A stretch of 64,000 bases of DNA from a virus, in IMG/VR virus record IMGVR_UViG_3300013126_000019, positions 16,689 to 80,688 of that record. One strand, written 5' to 3'. Under the pieces are notes generated by a model that made no database searches, was not told where the DNA came from, and was given only the letters and a program-made list of their open reading frames with translations. Below are positions 37,824 to 47,711 of this stretch, one piece after another (positions within the stretch are counted from its first letter, which is position 1; every line of letters starts with the position of its first letter). The translations under genes were made by a program, and so were the position numbers.

Positions 37824-38846
37824 TTATTGATTCCAATACTTTTCTACTCTTGCTTGTAAATCTATTAAAATTTCCTCATTTAGTGGATTTTTTAAATACT
37901 CTACAATCTCAGCTTGGTTTCTACCTAAAAGAGCACCTTTGTCTTTATGATATATAAAGCCATCGGCTCTATTAATCACAATTTTAAAGTATGAAGCATC
38001 TTTAACAATAGCTCTAAGCTTTAACATTTCCATATCTTGGTCACAAGCATCTAAAAACATTTGAGCAGCACGTGCAGCATTTTTCTCAGAACCCTCACCC
38101 ATAATGAATCTATCCATGTTATCATAGATTAAATCATTAGGTGTTGATTTTCTATATTGAGAACCTGACACCTCTACTAACTTAGCCACATAGAATAACT
38201 TGTTAGTGTTTTTATCAAATAATTTTTGTAACTCAGAAAGTGCTTTGTTACGAATTTTCTTGGTTTCAGTTTTAGTAGAAACAGTTTCTTCCATTTTGTC
38301 TAAGTAAAACTTAGGTATTTTATTAAAAGGTCGACTTCTCGCATCTTCTAAACTTTTTGCTACAATACTAAATCCACCAGCATTAATTGCATATAACTTA
38401 ATTAAGTCATATGGATCACGAGTAGGATCTAAATACAAAGGCTCATTTCCGCACTTTAATTCAATCTTACTCCAAAACTCATCATTATCAGGACGTAGTA
38501 ATTTTACTTTAACCCAAAAATCTTTATCTTCTGGATCAATAACATTTGCAGCTAATTCCTTCTCTAACTCACAAATCACATTTCTAATTTCTTTAATCTT
38601 AGCTTCTCGATCTTCAAGATTAGGAATATTTTTAACATCCGGTGCAAACTCATTTAATCCAGTAATATATCTTTTAACACCGTTGTGCTCAAGACATGCT
38701 AACTGTTCTTGGTGATATACTCTATCGTATAATACCATTCCGTATTTTTCTAGACCTAAGTTATTAACTTGTCTGTCAAAATAAGGTTTAATCATAATAG
38801 GACTACGCTTAGTTGTGTAGCCTTGTTCAATAAGTGTAAAGCTCAT
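37824..38846 (-). CDS. Conserved post-capsid protein (340 aa)
   Basis: A soluble 340-residue, charged protein directly after the capsid gene and its terminator. It includes KPYFDRQVNNLGLEKYGMVL at the N-terminus, a helical middle with many Lys and Glu, and a C-terminal YFKIVINRADGFIYHKDKGA segment. I recognise the type from the same position in other large Bacteroidota phages but know no function. The leader CAAAACCAACAAATT is like that of the scaffold gene. A capsid-associated or assembly role is inferred from position alone. Confidence 0.72.
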   Translation of the reverse strand: MSFTLIEQGYTTKRSPIMIKPYFDRQVNNLGLEKYGMVLYDRVYHQEQLACLEHNGVKRYITGLNEFAPDVKNIPNLEDREAKIKEIRNVICELEKELAANVIDPEDKDFWVKVKLLRPDNDEFWSKIELKCGNEPLYLDPTRDPYDLIKLYAINAGGFSIVAKSLEDARSRPFNKIPKFYLDKMEETVSTKTETKKIRNKALSELQKLFDKNTNKLFYVAKLVEVSGSQYRKSTPNDLIYDNMDRFIMGEGSEKNAARAAQMFLDACDQDMEMLKLRAIVKDASYFKIVINRADGFIYHKDKGALLGRNQAEIVEYLKNPLNEEILIDLQARVEKYWNQ

Positions 38847-38883
38847 AATTTGTTGGTTTTGTTTATTGGTTTTTGTAAAGGTA

Positions 38884-38914
38884 GTAAAAAGGGGGAGGCT
38901 TTCAACTCTCCCCC
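38884..38914 (-). terminator. Intrinsic terminator after major capsid gene
   Basis: On the minus strand GGGGGAG pairs with CTCCCCC (seven perfect pairs, ten-base loop) and is followed by TTTTTACTAC. It starts 20 bases after the capsid stop, which fits high-level capsid transcript termination with partial read-through. Confidence 0.87.
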
Positions 38915-38933
38915 AATTTACAGGTTATTAAAA

Positions 38934-40568
38934 TTAGAATGATCCGCCAGTGATTGGGTTACGCATAACAATCTTCAACACTTTGGTTGGGTCTTTAACC
39001 CAGATTGCCGGCATGTTTTGAGTCATGTATACGCGATATCCATTAAATTGTCCAGAGCTTTGGAATCCTTGGGTACGACCCATATAGTCCATAGTTCCGT
39101 TTTGGTACCACCATTTCAATTGATTATCCCAAGATAACTTCAACAAGAAGATGTTGTCATTAGTGTTATCTGTAATATCAAAGATGATGAAGCTATAAGA
39201 AGACAATGGGAAACCATCAATGATTGGGTTTTCAATGTCATTGGTGTGTAGGTTATCAAACGCTGGGTTTAATACAAATTTCACGTTAGCCAAGAATGGG
39301 ATAACATAAGAAGTGTAAGCAAATCCAAAGTTTAAGTCCATACCTTTACCAGTGATTGCTCCAATGTCAGCAGCTTGGATTAACAATCCAGAAGACATTG
39401 CTTCACGCTTGATTGCTTCATTAACCATGCGCATACCACCCATACCAGTTTGTACAATCAACTGACGCTTAGGATCTGGACCTTGGAAGTCAACCTTACC
39501 AGCATAAAAGTTATATAACTCAGAGCGGAATAAGTCAAGGCTGAAGCCTGATTTGTTATATACACGCTTAAATGAGTTATCCAACTGCTTCCAAAGACCG
39601 ACAGACAAGCGGATATCATCTGGACCATCTTGACGCACGCGTCCACCTTGTCCCCACATTAAGTAGGTTTCAATGTCATTAGCTACTTTACTCAAGTGAG
39701 CTGCTTCCATTGTAGTCAAGAAAGTACGTGATAATGAACCATTAGACATAGCACGCTTAACATAGTCCTTACCCATACGAGATACCATTGTATCAAGATT
39801 AGCAACTGAAGGATCTAAGTTTTTGTCAAAGTTACGCCAGATTTCAGTTACTGGAACAGTACCGTCTGCATTCATACCACCCTTAGACATAAGGTCAGCG
39901 CGGCTTGATACAGAATAGTGTACGTGTGCTTCAGCTCCTCCTACAAAGTTGTAGAATTCACGGAAACCTGTAGAAGTAACGATATCAGAAAAACGTTCTC
40001 CATACTCACCACGTGCAGAACCTTTACGGAAGACTTTAGTTCCTGGTGCTACATAGTCAGCAGTTAAACCATATGATGAATCATTGTTTACTAACTGCAC
40101 AGTGTAGATAAAACCATCTCCTACTGGTACAATGTCTTCTGTTGGGACAATGTACATTTCAGCTCCATTGTATTTGTCATAAGTGATGATATCACCATGT
40201 CCAAATTCACGACGAGAAATTTTAAGTTTGAAGGTAGTACCGTCAACACCTAGATTTTCTACAGCGCCGGTTTCTACTAAATCAACAATGTAAGGAAGAT
40301 CTTGAACAACTGGGGTTTCCCATTTGTACTCTCCGCGAGCATTGTTAACATTAATTACATTTTTTCCACCAAAACTTGACATTTGGTAAAGTGGCATTTC
40401 GACCTTTTGTGCCATAGCCCAAAGATCTACTGGTCCTAAATCCATAGGTTCAGCATTCTTAAGCATGTTCACTAAATGGTACGAATCCACGTGTGAGCTC
40501 GCAGCATACTGCGTGTCACGTAGAAATATCCCATTATTTAAAACAGGAGTCGTGTTGTTTAAAGCCAT
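38934..40568 (-). CDS. Major capsid protein (544 aa)
   Basis: A 544-residue protein starting MALNNTTPVLNNGIFLRDTQ. Position after terminase, portal and an acidic scaffold-type gene, its own strong terminator, and a dense, regular composition with few Cys mark it as the major capsid protein. Segments such as the long N-terminal helix region, GGKNVINVNNARGEYKWETP and the C-terminal GGMRMVNEAIKREAMSSGLL are compatible with an HK97-fold capsid, though the fold cannot be proved by eye. Leader AACCCTTAATAAATAAACAA is shared with the 492-residue virion gene. No obvious prohead protease gene is adjacent. Confidence 0.85.
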   Translation of the reverse strand: MALNNTTPVLNNGIFLRDTQYAASSHVDSYHLVNMLKNAEPMDLGPVDLWAMAQKVEMPLYQMSSFGGKNVINVNNARGEYKWETPVVQDLPYIVDLVETGAVENLGVDGTTFKLKISRREFGHGDIITYDKYNGAEMYIVPTEDIVPVGDGFIYTVQLVNNDSSYGLTADYVAPGTKVFRKGSARGEYGERFSDIVTSTGFREFYNFVGGAEAHVHYSVSSRADLMSKGGMNADGTVPVTEIWRNFDKNLDPSVANLDTMVSRMGKDYVKRAMSNGSLSRTFLTTMEAAHLSKVANDIETYLMWGQGGRVRQDGPDDIRLSVGLWKQLDNSFKRVYNKSGFSLDLFRSELYNFYAGKVDFQGPDPKRQLIVQTGMGGMRMVNEAIKREAMSSGLLIQAADIGAITGKGMDLNFGFAYTSYVIPFLANVKFVLNPAFDNLHTNDIENPIIDGFPLSSYSFIIFDITDNTNDNIFLLKLSWDNQLKWWYQNGTMDYMGRTQGFQSSGQFNGYRVYMTQNMPAIWVKDPTKVLKIVMRNPITGGSF

Positions 40569-40599
40569 TTTTGTTTATTTATTAAGGGTTAAAAGTTAA

Positions 40600-41814
40600 T
40601 TATCCGCGTTTAAAAAAGTTATCATTTCTGGCAATCTTACGCTGTACTTTTTCTTCTTTCTCCACCACTGGTGTGCTAGAAGTTCTGCGTGCCTCTTCAG
40701 TTTTTAATTGGCGTACAGTTTTTTCTACAGCTTCGGTCTTGCCGGTATCTTTAATTTTGTTTCTATATCCTTCAGGATCTTGCAGTAACCATAAAGCTTC
40801 TGCAATCAAGTCATGTCTGGGTTCAACATATTGGTACTTCTCAAGCAGATGCCCTAATAAATTAGTTGGGCGACCTGACATTGATGGGTAGTTAGGTTGA
40901 ACAAGACCAGAGTATAACATAGCCTGAGTCTTTTTATCTAACTTAACACCATTCAACTCTCCTGGCTGCAATACAGTATATACATTATGCATATACATTT
41001 TAGCAGCCTCTTGTTGCTGGTTCTTAAGTTTTTCTTGTTCCGCAAGTCTTTGAGCTACAACTTGTTCTTGCATTTTGTCCAACTTTGGTTTGAACTTTAA
41101 TGCTTTAGCTTCAAGATCTCCGCGATCTCTCCAGTCCTCAATTTCTTCTTCAATCTCTTCAGATGTTCCAAAATTAGTTGCTCTTAGATACTCACGTACA
41201 ATTTGTTCCTGATCATTAGAACTTTTAGGGTTTAATTCACGTACTTCCTCAACTTGAGAAAGAATTCTAAATAATCCTTTTAAGTCATCACCACCATCTG
41301 CAACATACTTAGCAGCTGCTTGTAATTCCTGAGGTAAAGCTTGAAAAAATTCAATAGGTGTTTGCTCACGAATTTCCTTTTCTCTCTCCATGAAGTTTGC
41401 TTCTAGAAGTTCTTCATAGTCTTTCATAGAATACTCCTCAAGAGGTTTGTCATCATCAAAAGGTACAATTTGCCCTTTTTCAATAAGCTTATTTACAAGC
41501 TCAGCCATACCACTTTTATCAATCTTTTGACGACCAGCAACTTTTGGTTTATCATCATCAGCAGAAGTATCAATAGGATCTACCTCACTAATTACATCAT
41601 CAATAGATGGTGTATTTTCAGGTTTATCATTTTCTGACCCTTCATCATCAGAATTGTCAAGGAAGGAGAAGTCATTAGTTTCCTTAGTAAACATACTAGG
41701 TTTTTTTTCTGCTTCTGGGAGCACAACGTTTTCTGCTCCTGGGGTTCCTAGAATTTCATCTAGGTTTAATTCTACCTGACTAACTTGCGTTACGTCATTT
41801 GTATCAGTACTCAT
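40600..41814 (-). CDS. Scaffolding-type protein (404 aa)
   Basis: The N-terminal 110 residues are very acidic and disordered (SFLDNSDDEGSENDKPENTP), the middle is helical and Glu/Gln-rich with a coiled-coil-like segment at about 240-290 (VVAQRLAEQEKLKNQQQEAA), and the C-terminus is basic. Acidic, helical, coiled-coil proteins between portal and capsid genes are typically scaffolds. An AAAACCAACAAACT leader precedes the start. It could include a maturation function, but no protease triad is evident. Confidence 0.78.
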   Translation of the reverse strand: MSTDTNDVTQVSQVELNLDEILGTPGAENVVLPEAEKKPSMFTKETNDFSFLDNSDDEGSENDKPENTPSIDDVISEVDPIDTSADDDKPKVAGRQKIDKSGMAELVNKLIEKGQIVPFDDDKPLEEYSMKDYEELLEANFMEREKEIREQTPIEFFQALPQELQAAAKYVADGGDDLKGLFRILSQVEEVRELNPKSSNDQEQIVREYLRATNFGTSEEIEEEIEDWRDRGDLEAKALKFKPKLDKMQEQVVAQRLAEQEKLKNQQQEAAKMYMHNVYTVLQPGELNGVKLDKKTQAMLYSGLVQPNYPSMSGRPTNLLGHLLEKYQYVEPRHDLIAEALWLLQDPEGYRNKIKDTGKTEAVEKTVRQLKTEEARRTSSTPVVEKEEKVQRKIARNDNFFKRG

Positions 41815-41867
41815 AGTTTGTTGGTTTTACAATATCAATATAGGCAAATATATTTAAATAAACTTAC

Positions 41868-41883
41868 AAGATTTTAAAATCTT
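41868..41883. other. Perfect 16-base palindrome between portal and scaffold genes
   Basis: AAGATTTTAAAATCTT is a perfect palindrome in the 99-base gap between the portal stop and the scaffold start. It lacks a following T-run on the minus strand, so it is not a standard terminator. It may be a processing site, a protein-binding site or chance in AT-rich DNA. Confidence 0.35.
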
Positions 41884-41913
41884 AAAAATTAAAGCTGATT
41901 ATATAGCTAACCG

Positions 41914-44649
41914 TTACTCCTCAGCTTCTAGGTCATAGCGATTTTTATTCTCCCTAGCTATTTGAAGTTTTGTCATTGCAATATCTTTTTGTGTTTGCAG
42001 CTTTTCTTTTTCTAAAGATAACTTGTTATTTGCGTTTGCTTGTTGGTTATTGTCCCGAGCCTCCTGCAAATCTGTGTTTCTTTTATATAGCTCAGTGTTT
42101 TCTATTTTATCCATAGCATCCACATAATCACTTTGCATATTCTGATTAATATCTTGAGTAGATGCGTAACCGGCAGATTTAATCTGAGCTTGAAGAATAG
42201 CAGCTTGTCTATCTTTATCATTTTCACTTGCTTCAAACTCCATTTTCATCTTAGCTTCTTGTTGTTTAGCCTGAATCTGCTGGTCTTGCATTTGCTGCAT
42301 TTGCTGCATTTCTGCTTGTTTTTGAGCTTGTTGTTTAGCTTCAGCCTTTTTAAGAATACTTGTTACTTCAACAATAGACTCAGATTTAATAATATTACCC
42401 AGGTCAAAAATTGTAGCATTTGTTGTATTATTTTGAACAGCTAAAGCTTTTATTTGCTCAAGAATTGCTCTATGATTTGCTTTAGTAGTACAATATACAT
42501 TAAGATCTCTCAGTAATAAATCGGTGCCACTAACTTCAAATGTAGCTTTTTCTTCATTTGATGTAATGTATTGCAATCTAACCGACGGTTTAGTAGAGTG
42601 ATAATACTGAGAAAGGTCTGTGCGCATTCTATGCACTCTAGGCATTAAGTAGTCACAGTGCTGTATAAAGTACATTTCTGTTTGAGCATAGCTAGCATTT
42701 ACAGATTGTTCTACTCCAGTTGCTGTTTCTTGACTTATTTGTTGACCTAAGCGTTGTGGTGTAATACCAACAACCTCAAATGCTTGCATTTTAAAGTAAT
42801 TAGCCAGTTGAATCCGTGACATCAAACGGTTAGTTTGTTCAAGATCTAATTTCTGGTAATGTTGGAAAGCCAGAGCATTCTCTGTATTGGTAATAGAAGT
42901 ATCCAATGGTAACATCTGGAAGTTCTTCATTGCCACATAAGCTTTGGCAAGATTATTTTTTCCCCAGTCTTCCCCTAGTGAGTGCTTAGGTAAAGCATTC
43001 TGATCCAATAAGATAACAGTACCAAGCTCATCCACAAGGATATCAGCAATCTGGTTATTTACAATATTATAACCAATCTGGAACGGTTTCATTAAATCTA
43101 CAAGAGATGTGGATCTTGTGTTACGATCAGAAAATACTGAGCCTTCTACTGGTAACTTACATCCATATATAGAGTTGTCCCCTTTAAACTGAAACTTAAC
43201 AGGCTTAATATTATTTTGATTTATCCCAAGATAAATAGGGTTAATGCCACCTGGAGATTTAGTTCCCCAAAAAGAAGGTTGATGAGGGCCAATTTTAACG
43301 CCACCCCATACTTCATTAATCCAAATCCAATCAATATGCTCACCAAAAAGAAGATTATCCTTAGACTTATTTTTAATAAGGTTTGTATCATAAACAGGTT
43401 TATCTACTACATCATAATCTTCTGTAACAACATCAATACTAGTATTACCTAAATCATCTATTTTAGTAAGATGTCCTACGCGTCTTTGAGATTTCCAATA
43501 GCAAGTTGTTACACGAAGTAAGTTTGTCATTCCCATATCAAAGTAATCCTCTGACTCACTCATAATCCATTTAACAATATCTCCACCACTACTGGTGTTT
43601 TCCCACATAGATGTAAACTGACGATAGCCTAAAGATGGTAATTCTGTATTCCACTCATAGGATTTTGTACCGTCATAATATGTACCATCATTTTGATACC
43701 CTTGGATTGGATAACCCGCTGATCTTACAGGGTAAATAAGTTCTAAAGACTTTAACTGCTCCTCATTCATTAACCAGCCATAGCGGTCAATAACATCGGC
43801 AACAGTCATCATATCAAATTTACCAACCCAGCTTGCATCTGATATATAACGGATATCCGGGGATTTATGATAAAAAGTAAGAACCGGGTTCCATAACTCT
43901 ACATCATAATCATCGTCCATCATGCGAAAATGCCAAAACTCACGGTCTGTAATCAGCATATCTCTGAAAGCTCTCTCTTCAAGTTCTTCCATTTTAAATC
44001 TCTCAACATCATTTAAATGCTGATGAGTAGCCCATTGTTCTACCATTGACTTATAGTCTTTAGTAAAGAAATTCTCAATTTCAGGCAAACTCTTTAAGTT
44101 TTCAGGACTTAAAAGTTGATCATACTCGGGATTATCAAACTCAAATCCCATATTTTCAAGATTAGTCCTAACTTTAAGCTCTGCATTTCTAAGAAGTAGT
44201 TGTTCTACTTCAGTACGCTTTGCTGCCATTTGTTCATTATAGGACTCATCATCAACACCTTTATAAACAACTTTAGTTGATCTTTTAGCAAATTCCGCTA
44301 CAAGTGTGTTAACTACATTAGGGATAACTGGATAAAATTTTAATTCTAGAGCAGTACTATCTTCTTTAGTAAGTGTCTCAATTAAATCAGCATACTCATT
44401 ATCTGTCTCAACAATATAGTCCGTTTTATCTATAATACCTTTTGCCAACTTATAGTTCTTCATAAGTCTGCGGGCATTGCGTCTTACTTGTTTAAGACCT
44501 TCCCATTCTAACCAATCTAAATTCCATGCAGTCCAGTCTTCATCTTTCTTTTTTCTTGGTAAAAATTGGATAGGCTGGTTAAGAGTACCCATTTTGTTGT
44601 ACTCAACTTTGGCACCAGCCTTTACTTGCATCGCATTATATATTTGCAT
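41914..44649 (-). CDS. Portal protein (911 aa)
   Basis: A 911-residue protein between the large terminase and scaffold genes. It contains QIGYNIVNNQIADILVDELG and a Gln-rich helical C-terminus (KKAEAKQQAQKQAEMQQMQQ, long coiled coil at about 760-900), the usual barrel or crown end of large phage portals. The N-terminal part is rich in Trp and Tyr with a DWTAWNLDWLEWEGLKQVRR stretch. The size fits portals of crAss-like phages, which are large. It starts four bases after the terminase stop. It forms the twelve-fold DNA channel at the capsid vertex. Confidence 0.85.
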   Translation of the reverse strand: MQIYNAMQVKAGAKVEYNKMGTLNQPIQFLPRKKKDEDWTAWNLDWLEWEGLKQVRRNARRLMKNYKLAKGIIDKTDYIVETDNEYADLIETLTKEDSTALELKFYPVIPNVVNTLVAEFAKRSTKVVYKGVDDESYNEQMAAKRTEVEQLLLRNAELKVRTNLENMGFEFDNPEYDQLLSPENLKSLPEIENFFTKDYKSMVEQWATHQHLNDVERFKMEELEERAFRDMLITDREFWHFRMMDDDYDVELWNPVLTFYHKSPDIRYISDASWVGKFDMMTVADVIDRYGWLMNEEQLKSLELIYPVRSAGYPIQGYQNDGTYYDGTKSYEWNTELPSLGYRQFTSMWENTSSGGDIVKWIMSESEDYFDMGMTNLLRVTTCYWKSQRRVGHLTKIDDLGNTSIDVVTEDYDVVDKPVYDTNLIKNKSKDNLLFGEHIDWIWINEVWGGVKIGPHQPSFWGTKSPGGINPIYLGINQNNIKPVKFQFKGDNSIYGCKLPVEGSVFSDRNTRSTSLVDLMKPFQIGYNIVNNQIADILVDELGTVILLDQNALPKHSLGEDWGKNNLAKAYVAMKNFQMLPLDTSITNTENALAFQHYQKLDLEQTNRLMSRIQLANYFKMQAFEVVGITPQRLGQQISQETATGVEQSVNASYAQTEMYFIQHCDYLMPRVHRMRTDLSQYYHSTKPSVRLQYITSNEEKATFEVSGTDLLLRDLNVYCTTKANHRAILEQIKALAVQNNTTNATIFDLGNIIKSESIVEVTSILKKAEAKQQAQKQAEMQQMQQMQDQQIQAKQQEAKMKMEFEASENDKDRQAAILQAQIKSAGYASTQDINQNMQSDYVDAMDKIENTELYKRNTDLQEARDNNQQANANNKLSLEKEKLQTQKDIAMTKLQIARENKNRYDLEAEE

Positions 44650-44652
44650 AGC

Positions 44653-46860
44653 TTATCTAAAGTTTTTAAAAGGTGATCTTGGTAACTTCATATTACCAAA
44701 AGTATGACCTCCTCCGCCTATGTGGCGAAAAGGGCTCATATTTAATTTACTGAATTTATCAGAGTTATCCAAGATTTTTGCTCTTCCTGTTTCCTCAAAA
44801 CGTTTTTTATAACCTCTATTTGCTTGTTGGACTTTAGCAAATGCTACTAAAGCAGCAAATGCTACAAGCCTATCCACGTTAACTCCCTCACGATAAGACA
44901 TCATTTCTTTAAGCAACATTGGGTCTGGTATACGCTCTACACCATATATAGTTTTAACTACCTTACCATCTTCAAGAACTTCTTGATCAAGTTCTTCTTT
45001 TAGGAACTCAATAGCATAACTTACCATGTGACTCTTAAATAAAGTGCCTGTATTACGCCAGCCATATTCTTGGAAGACATTGGCATTTGCACCAATGTCT
45101 TTTAACCAAAGTATTTGATTTCTAGGCACAAGATATCTTTGTCTTTTTCTATTAATCATGTGAGTAATAAATTGAGGAATATTGTTTTCTACAATAGTCC
45201 AGGCATTATACCACTCAATTATTAGCTCTAATCGCTCATGAGTTTTATTGATATCATCAAATCTACCACACCAGGCAGCTACTATACCATCTCTTTCTAT
45301 ATATGTTTGAGTCTCATCTAAGTCGCGCTTAGTTACCTCAACAGCTGTTTTATATATATAAATTGAGCATAGAGACTCTGACGTCGTAGTTTTTCCTTCT
45401 CCGACAGGGTCAATACTTGCGTAGTACATCCCAAACTCAGGATCTTTACAGGGTCTTTCCCACACTACTAAACAACCTGTTTTATCTTCAGTATTTTTAG
45501 TAATAGGAAATTCAGATATAGGTTGTTTATTGGATGCTGTTGTAGCAGGCTTACCGTCAGCATCCCTATATATGTCTAAAAATTCATATGGATAAATTTT
45601 GTCGTCAATTCTTCTTGCTTGCGCATTTATAAGATGACTAGGAAATACTGATACAGATCTAAAGTCAAAAGCCTCTTTAATGTTTCTAGGATGCTGAGAA
45701 ATACGAAGTTGATACTCTTGAGGATCTAAATCTTTTTTCCATTCAGCAAACTGCTCATCTAGTGCTGTTAATGCTTCTTCTACTTTGGAGTTACCATATT
45801 GATCAATAAATGGTGGCATTGACCATTGCTCGGGAATAAATAATCCTGTTTTTCCAACTACACCGGTTTCATCTATAAGATTAGAAGTTACACTATAAAT
45901 ATCATTACCATCAGGTCTAGTAATCATTTTCTTAAGTGGCTCACACTGAGATAAATCCCCTACTGATCCAGCAGCAATAAACATCCCTGTAGTCATGAAA
46001 CCTGATTTCATAGCAGGGCGAATATACTCAAAGGTTGTATCCATCTTAGGGGCAATACCAGCTTCCTCATGAAAAAAGTATTTACATGGTCCCCCTACAC
46101 CATTAGTAGGATCTTTTTCAAAAGACATTCCCTGCATAACACCTTTAAGACCTACTTCCGATTTACGCTTACTTAAGGGCTCTACAGTTTCAATCTTCTG
46201 TTGCCACATCATTACCTTATTAGGATTCATTGGGCGGTACCAGGCAGTGTGTTTATTTAAGAATGCCTCATACTCATTTAAGAATTTCCAAGTACCTTTC
46301 TCATTAATATAGTCTTTAAGGCTAGCGCCCATTTTGAGCGTTATACCCTCTTCAAACCAGATTTGATTAATAAGTTTACCAGCATGAAAATAACTAGATG
46401 CAATCTGACGTTTCTTTAAGATAGCTGCATGCTTATAGTTTAATTCTGCTAGTGCTTCATAAAGAGCCATGTGATACTGAGCATCACGGATATCAGCAAA
46501 ACCAAACTTCTGAGTTTCTTTATTAAATATAGGTAGGAAGTTTAACCACATGTAGTAATCACGTGGAATATACCAGGTGTTACCATTGCTTTTATAGATT
46601 GCACCAGACCTGCATTTAGTCTTTTGATCATTCCAATAAGTAATAAAGTCTTTAGTACCTTGAGGAGCTTTACAGTAAAAACCTTGTTGATTAAATATTC
46701 TAGCTTGTTCATTAAAGATTAAACTAGTTTCATCAAACTGATATTGACCGGGCTCTTTAAAAATGTTAAATACAAAATCCTTAAACTCATCGCGTGAGTT
46801 AAAAGATGTTGTACTCCACTCTCCATTTTCCCAAGTAGGTATTTCTATATTAGTACTCAT
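44653..46860 (-). CDS. terL: Terminase large subunit (735 aa)
   Basis: The ATPase half shows an atypical Walker A, AAILKKRQIASSYFHA at about 145-160, and a Walker B with catalytic carboxylates, CKYFFHEEAG at 259-268. The nuclease half shows GMYYASIDPVGEGK (D484), the first acidic residue of the RNase H-like fold, and a late acidic residue in NVDRLVAFAALVAF near residue 655. Length and order are typical of packaging ATPase-nucleases of crAss-like phages. It docks on the portal and drives DNA packaging. Its start overlaps the PhoH-like stop by 11 bases, so the two are translated together. Confidence 0.93.
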   Translation of the reverse strand: MSTNIEIPTWENGEWSTTSFNSRDEFKDFVFNIFKEPGQYQFDETSLIFNEQARIFNQQGFYCKAPQGTKDFITYWNDQKTKCRSGAIYKSNGNTWYIPRDYYMWLNFLPIFNKETQKFGFADIRDAQYHMALYEALAELNYKHAAILKKRQIASSYFHAGKLINQIWFEEGITLKMGASLKDYINEKGTWKFLNEYEAFLNKHTAWYRPMNPNKVMMWQQKIETVEPLSKRKSEVGLKGVMQGMSFEKDPTNGVGGPCKYFFHEEAGIAPKMDTTFEYIRPAMKSGFMTTGMFIAAGSVGDLSQCEPLKKMITRPDGNDIYSVTSNLIDETGVVGKTGLFIPEQWSMPPFIDQYGNSKVEEALTALDEQFAEWKKDLDPQEYQLRISQHPRNIKEAFDFRSVSVFPSHLINAQARRIDDKIYPYEFLDIYRDADGKPATTASNKQPISEFPITKNTEDKTGCLVVWERPCKDPEFGMYYASIDPVGEGKTTTSESLCSIYIYKTAVEVTKRDLDETQTYIERDGIVAAWCGRFDDINKTHERLELIIEWYNAWTIVENNIPQFITHMINRKRQRYLVPRNQILWLKDIGANANVFQEYGWRNTGTLFKSHMVSYAIEFLKEELDQEVLEDGKVVKTIYGVERIPDPMLLKEMMSYREGVNVDRLVAFAALVAFAKVQQANRGYKKRFEETGRAKILDNSDKFSKLNMSPFRHIGGGGHTFGNMKLPRSPFKNFR

Positions 46861-47512
46861 TAAGAAGTCTTAAAATTTCTGTAAGTGCCTCGTGACGATG
46901 ATTATCAAGTAAAATAATTTTATTAACCCACTCTGACTTTTCTAACTTTGGTACCTCATGAATAGCTGAATCATTCTTAAACTTTAAGTCAATCTGGTGA
47001 GGATCACCGGTAAAGATCATAGTTGAGTTCTTACCAAGACGTCCCACACACATTTGCAACTGAGCTTTAGTTAAGTTTTGAAACTCATCAATAATACAAA
47101 TACAATCATCAAAGGTTCTGCCTCTAAAGTGGGTAAGAGATACTAGTTCAATATTTTCTTCCTCTTCAAGCTTTGCTAGAATCTCAGGCTTATCATAGAC
47201 CTTTCTCATGTTAGATTTGATAGGTACTAGCCAAGGTTCCATTTTTTCTTTTTCAGATCCTGGTAAAAACCCATTATCTTCTGTAGACACTGTAGGTCTT
47301 GTGATAACAATTTTGTTTACCTTTCTCTTAAAGTACATGTCAAGCGCCATTTGTACAGCAAGTAATGTTTTACCAGAACCAGCATTACCCAGTAAGAAGT
47401 TGTAAGGAGTTTGGAGCATAAGCTCTTTAGCTCTTTTCTGTTCTTCAGATAATGTAATAGAGAACTTAATGTCTCCTTTTGGTGCAGTTTTCTCAACGTT
47501 TTGCTTTGCCAT
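46850..47512 (-). CDS. phoH: PhoH-like ATPase (220 aa)
   Basis: A P-loop ATPase with Walker A GNAGSGKT at residues 42-49, the PhoH signature LPGSEKEKMEPWLVPI at about 87-102, Walker B CICIIDEFQN near 137-146, and a sensor-like MIFTGDPHQID. These assign it to the PhoH family, a helicase-like ATPase group frequent in phages with possible roles in RNA handling or nucleotide stress. The unusual point is location: it lies in the late packaging block and overlaps terL rather than sitting among early genes. Function in phages is not settled. Confidence 0.9.
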   Translation of the reverse strand: MAKQNVEKTAPKGDIKFSITLSEEQKRAKELMLQTPYNFLLGNAGSGKTLLAVQMALDMYFKRKVNKIVITRPTVSTEDNGFLPGSEKEKMEPWLVPIKSNMRKVYDKPEILAKLEEEENIELVSLTHFRGRTFDDCICIIDEFQNLTKAQLQMCVGRLGKNSTMIFTGDPHQIDLKFKNDSAIHEVPKLEKSEWVNKIILLDNHRHEALTEILRLLNEY

Positions 47513-47711
47513 TTTCTATAAGTTTTATTAATGAGTTAATGTCCTTATCTTTACTTGGTAAGGAGTAACTGTTCATAAAGGTAGTTAAATTATCTCTAGG
47601 TATTGCCATCCATTCTTCAGTTTGGCAAGAATAGTAAATAAAATAATCTGATAACTTACAACTGGTCGTAGGCAAGTCCTGCGCCACCGCGTGCTCTTCC
47701 TGATTGTTCAT
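47493..47711 (-). CDS. Small unknown protein (72 aa)
   Basis: A 72-residue protein starting MNNQEEHAVAQDLPTTSCKL. The frame can be extended upstream to 47807, but that extension overlaps the 172-residue gene heavily and its sequence looks non-coding, so the ATG at 47711 is chosen. It still overlaps the upstream stop by 56 bases, and the phoH start by 20. The remaining KLSDYFIYYSCQTEEWMAIP region looks like real protein. No known family. Confidence 0.6.
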   Translation of the reverse strand: MNNQEEHAVAQDLPTTSCKLSDYFIYYSCQTEEWMAIPRDNLTTFMNSYSLPSKDKDINSLIKLIENGKAKR

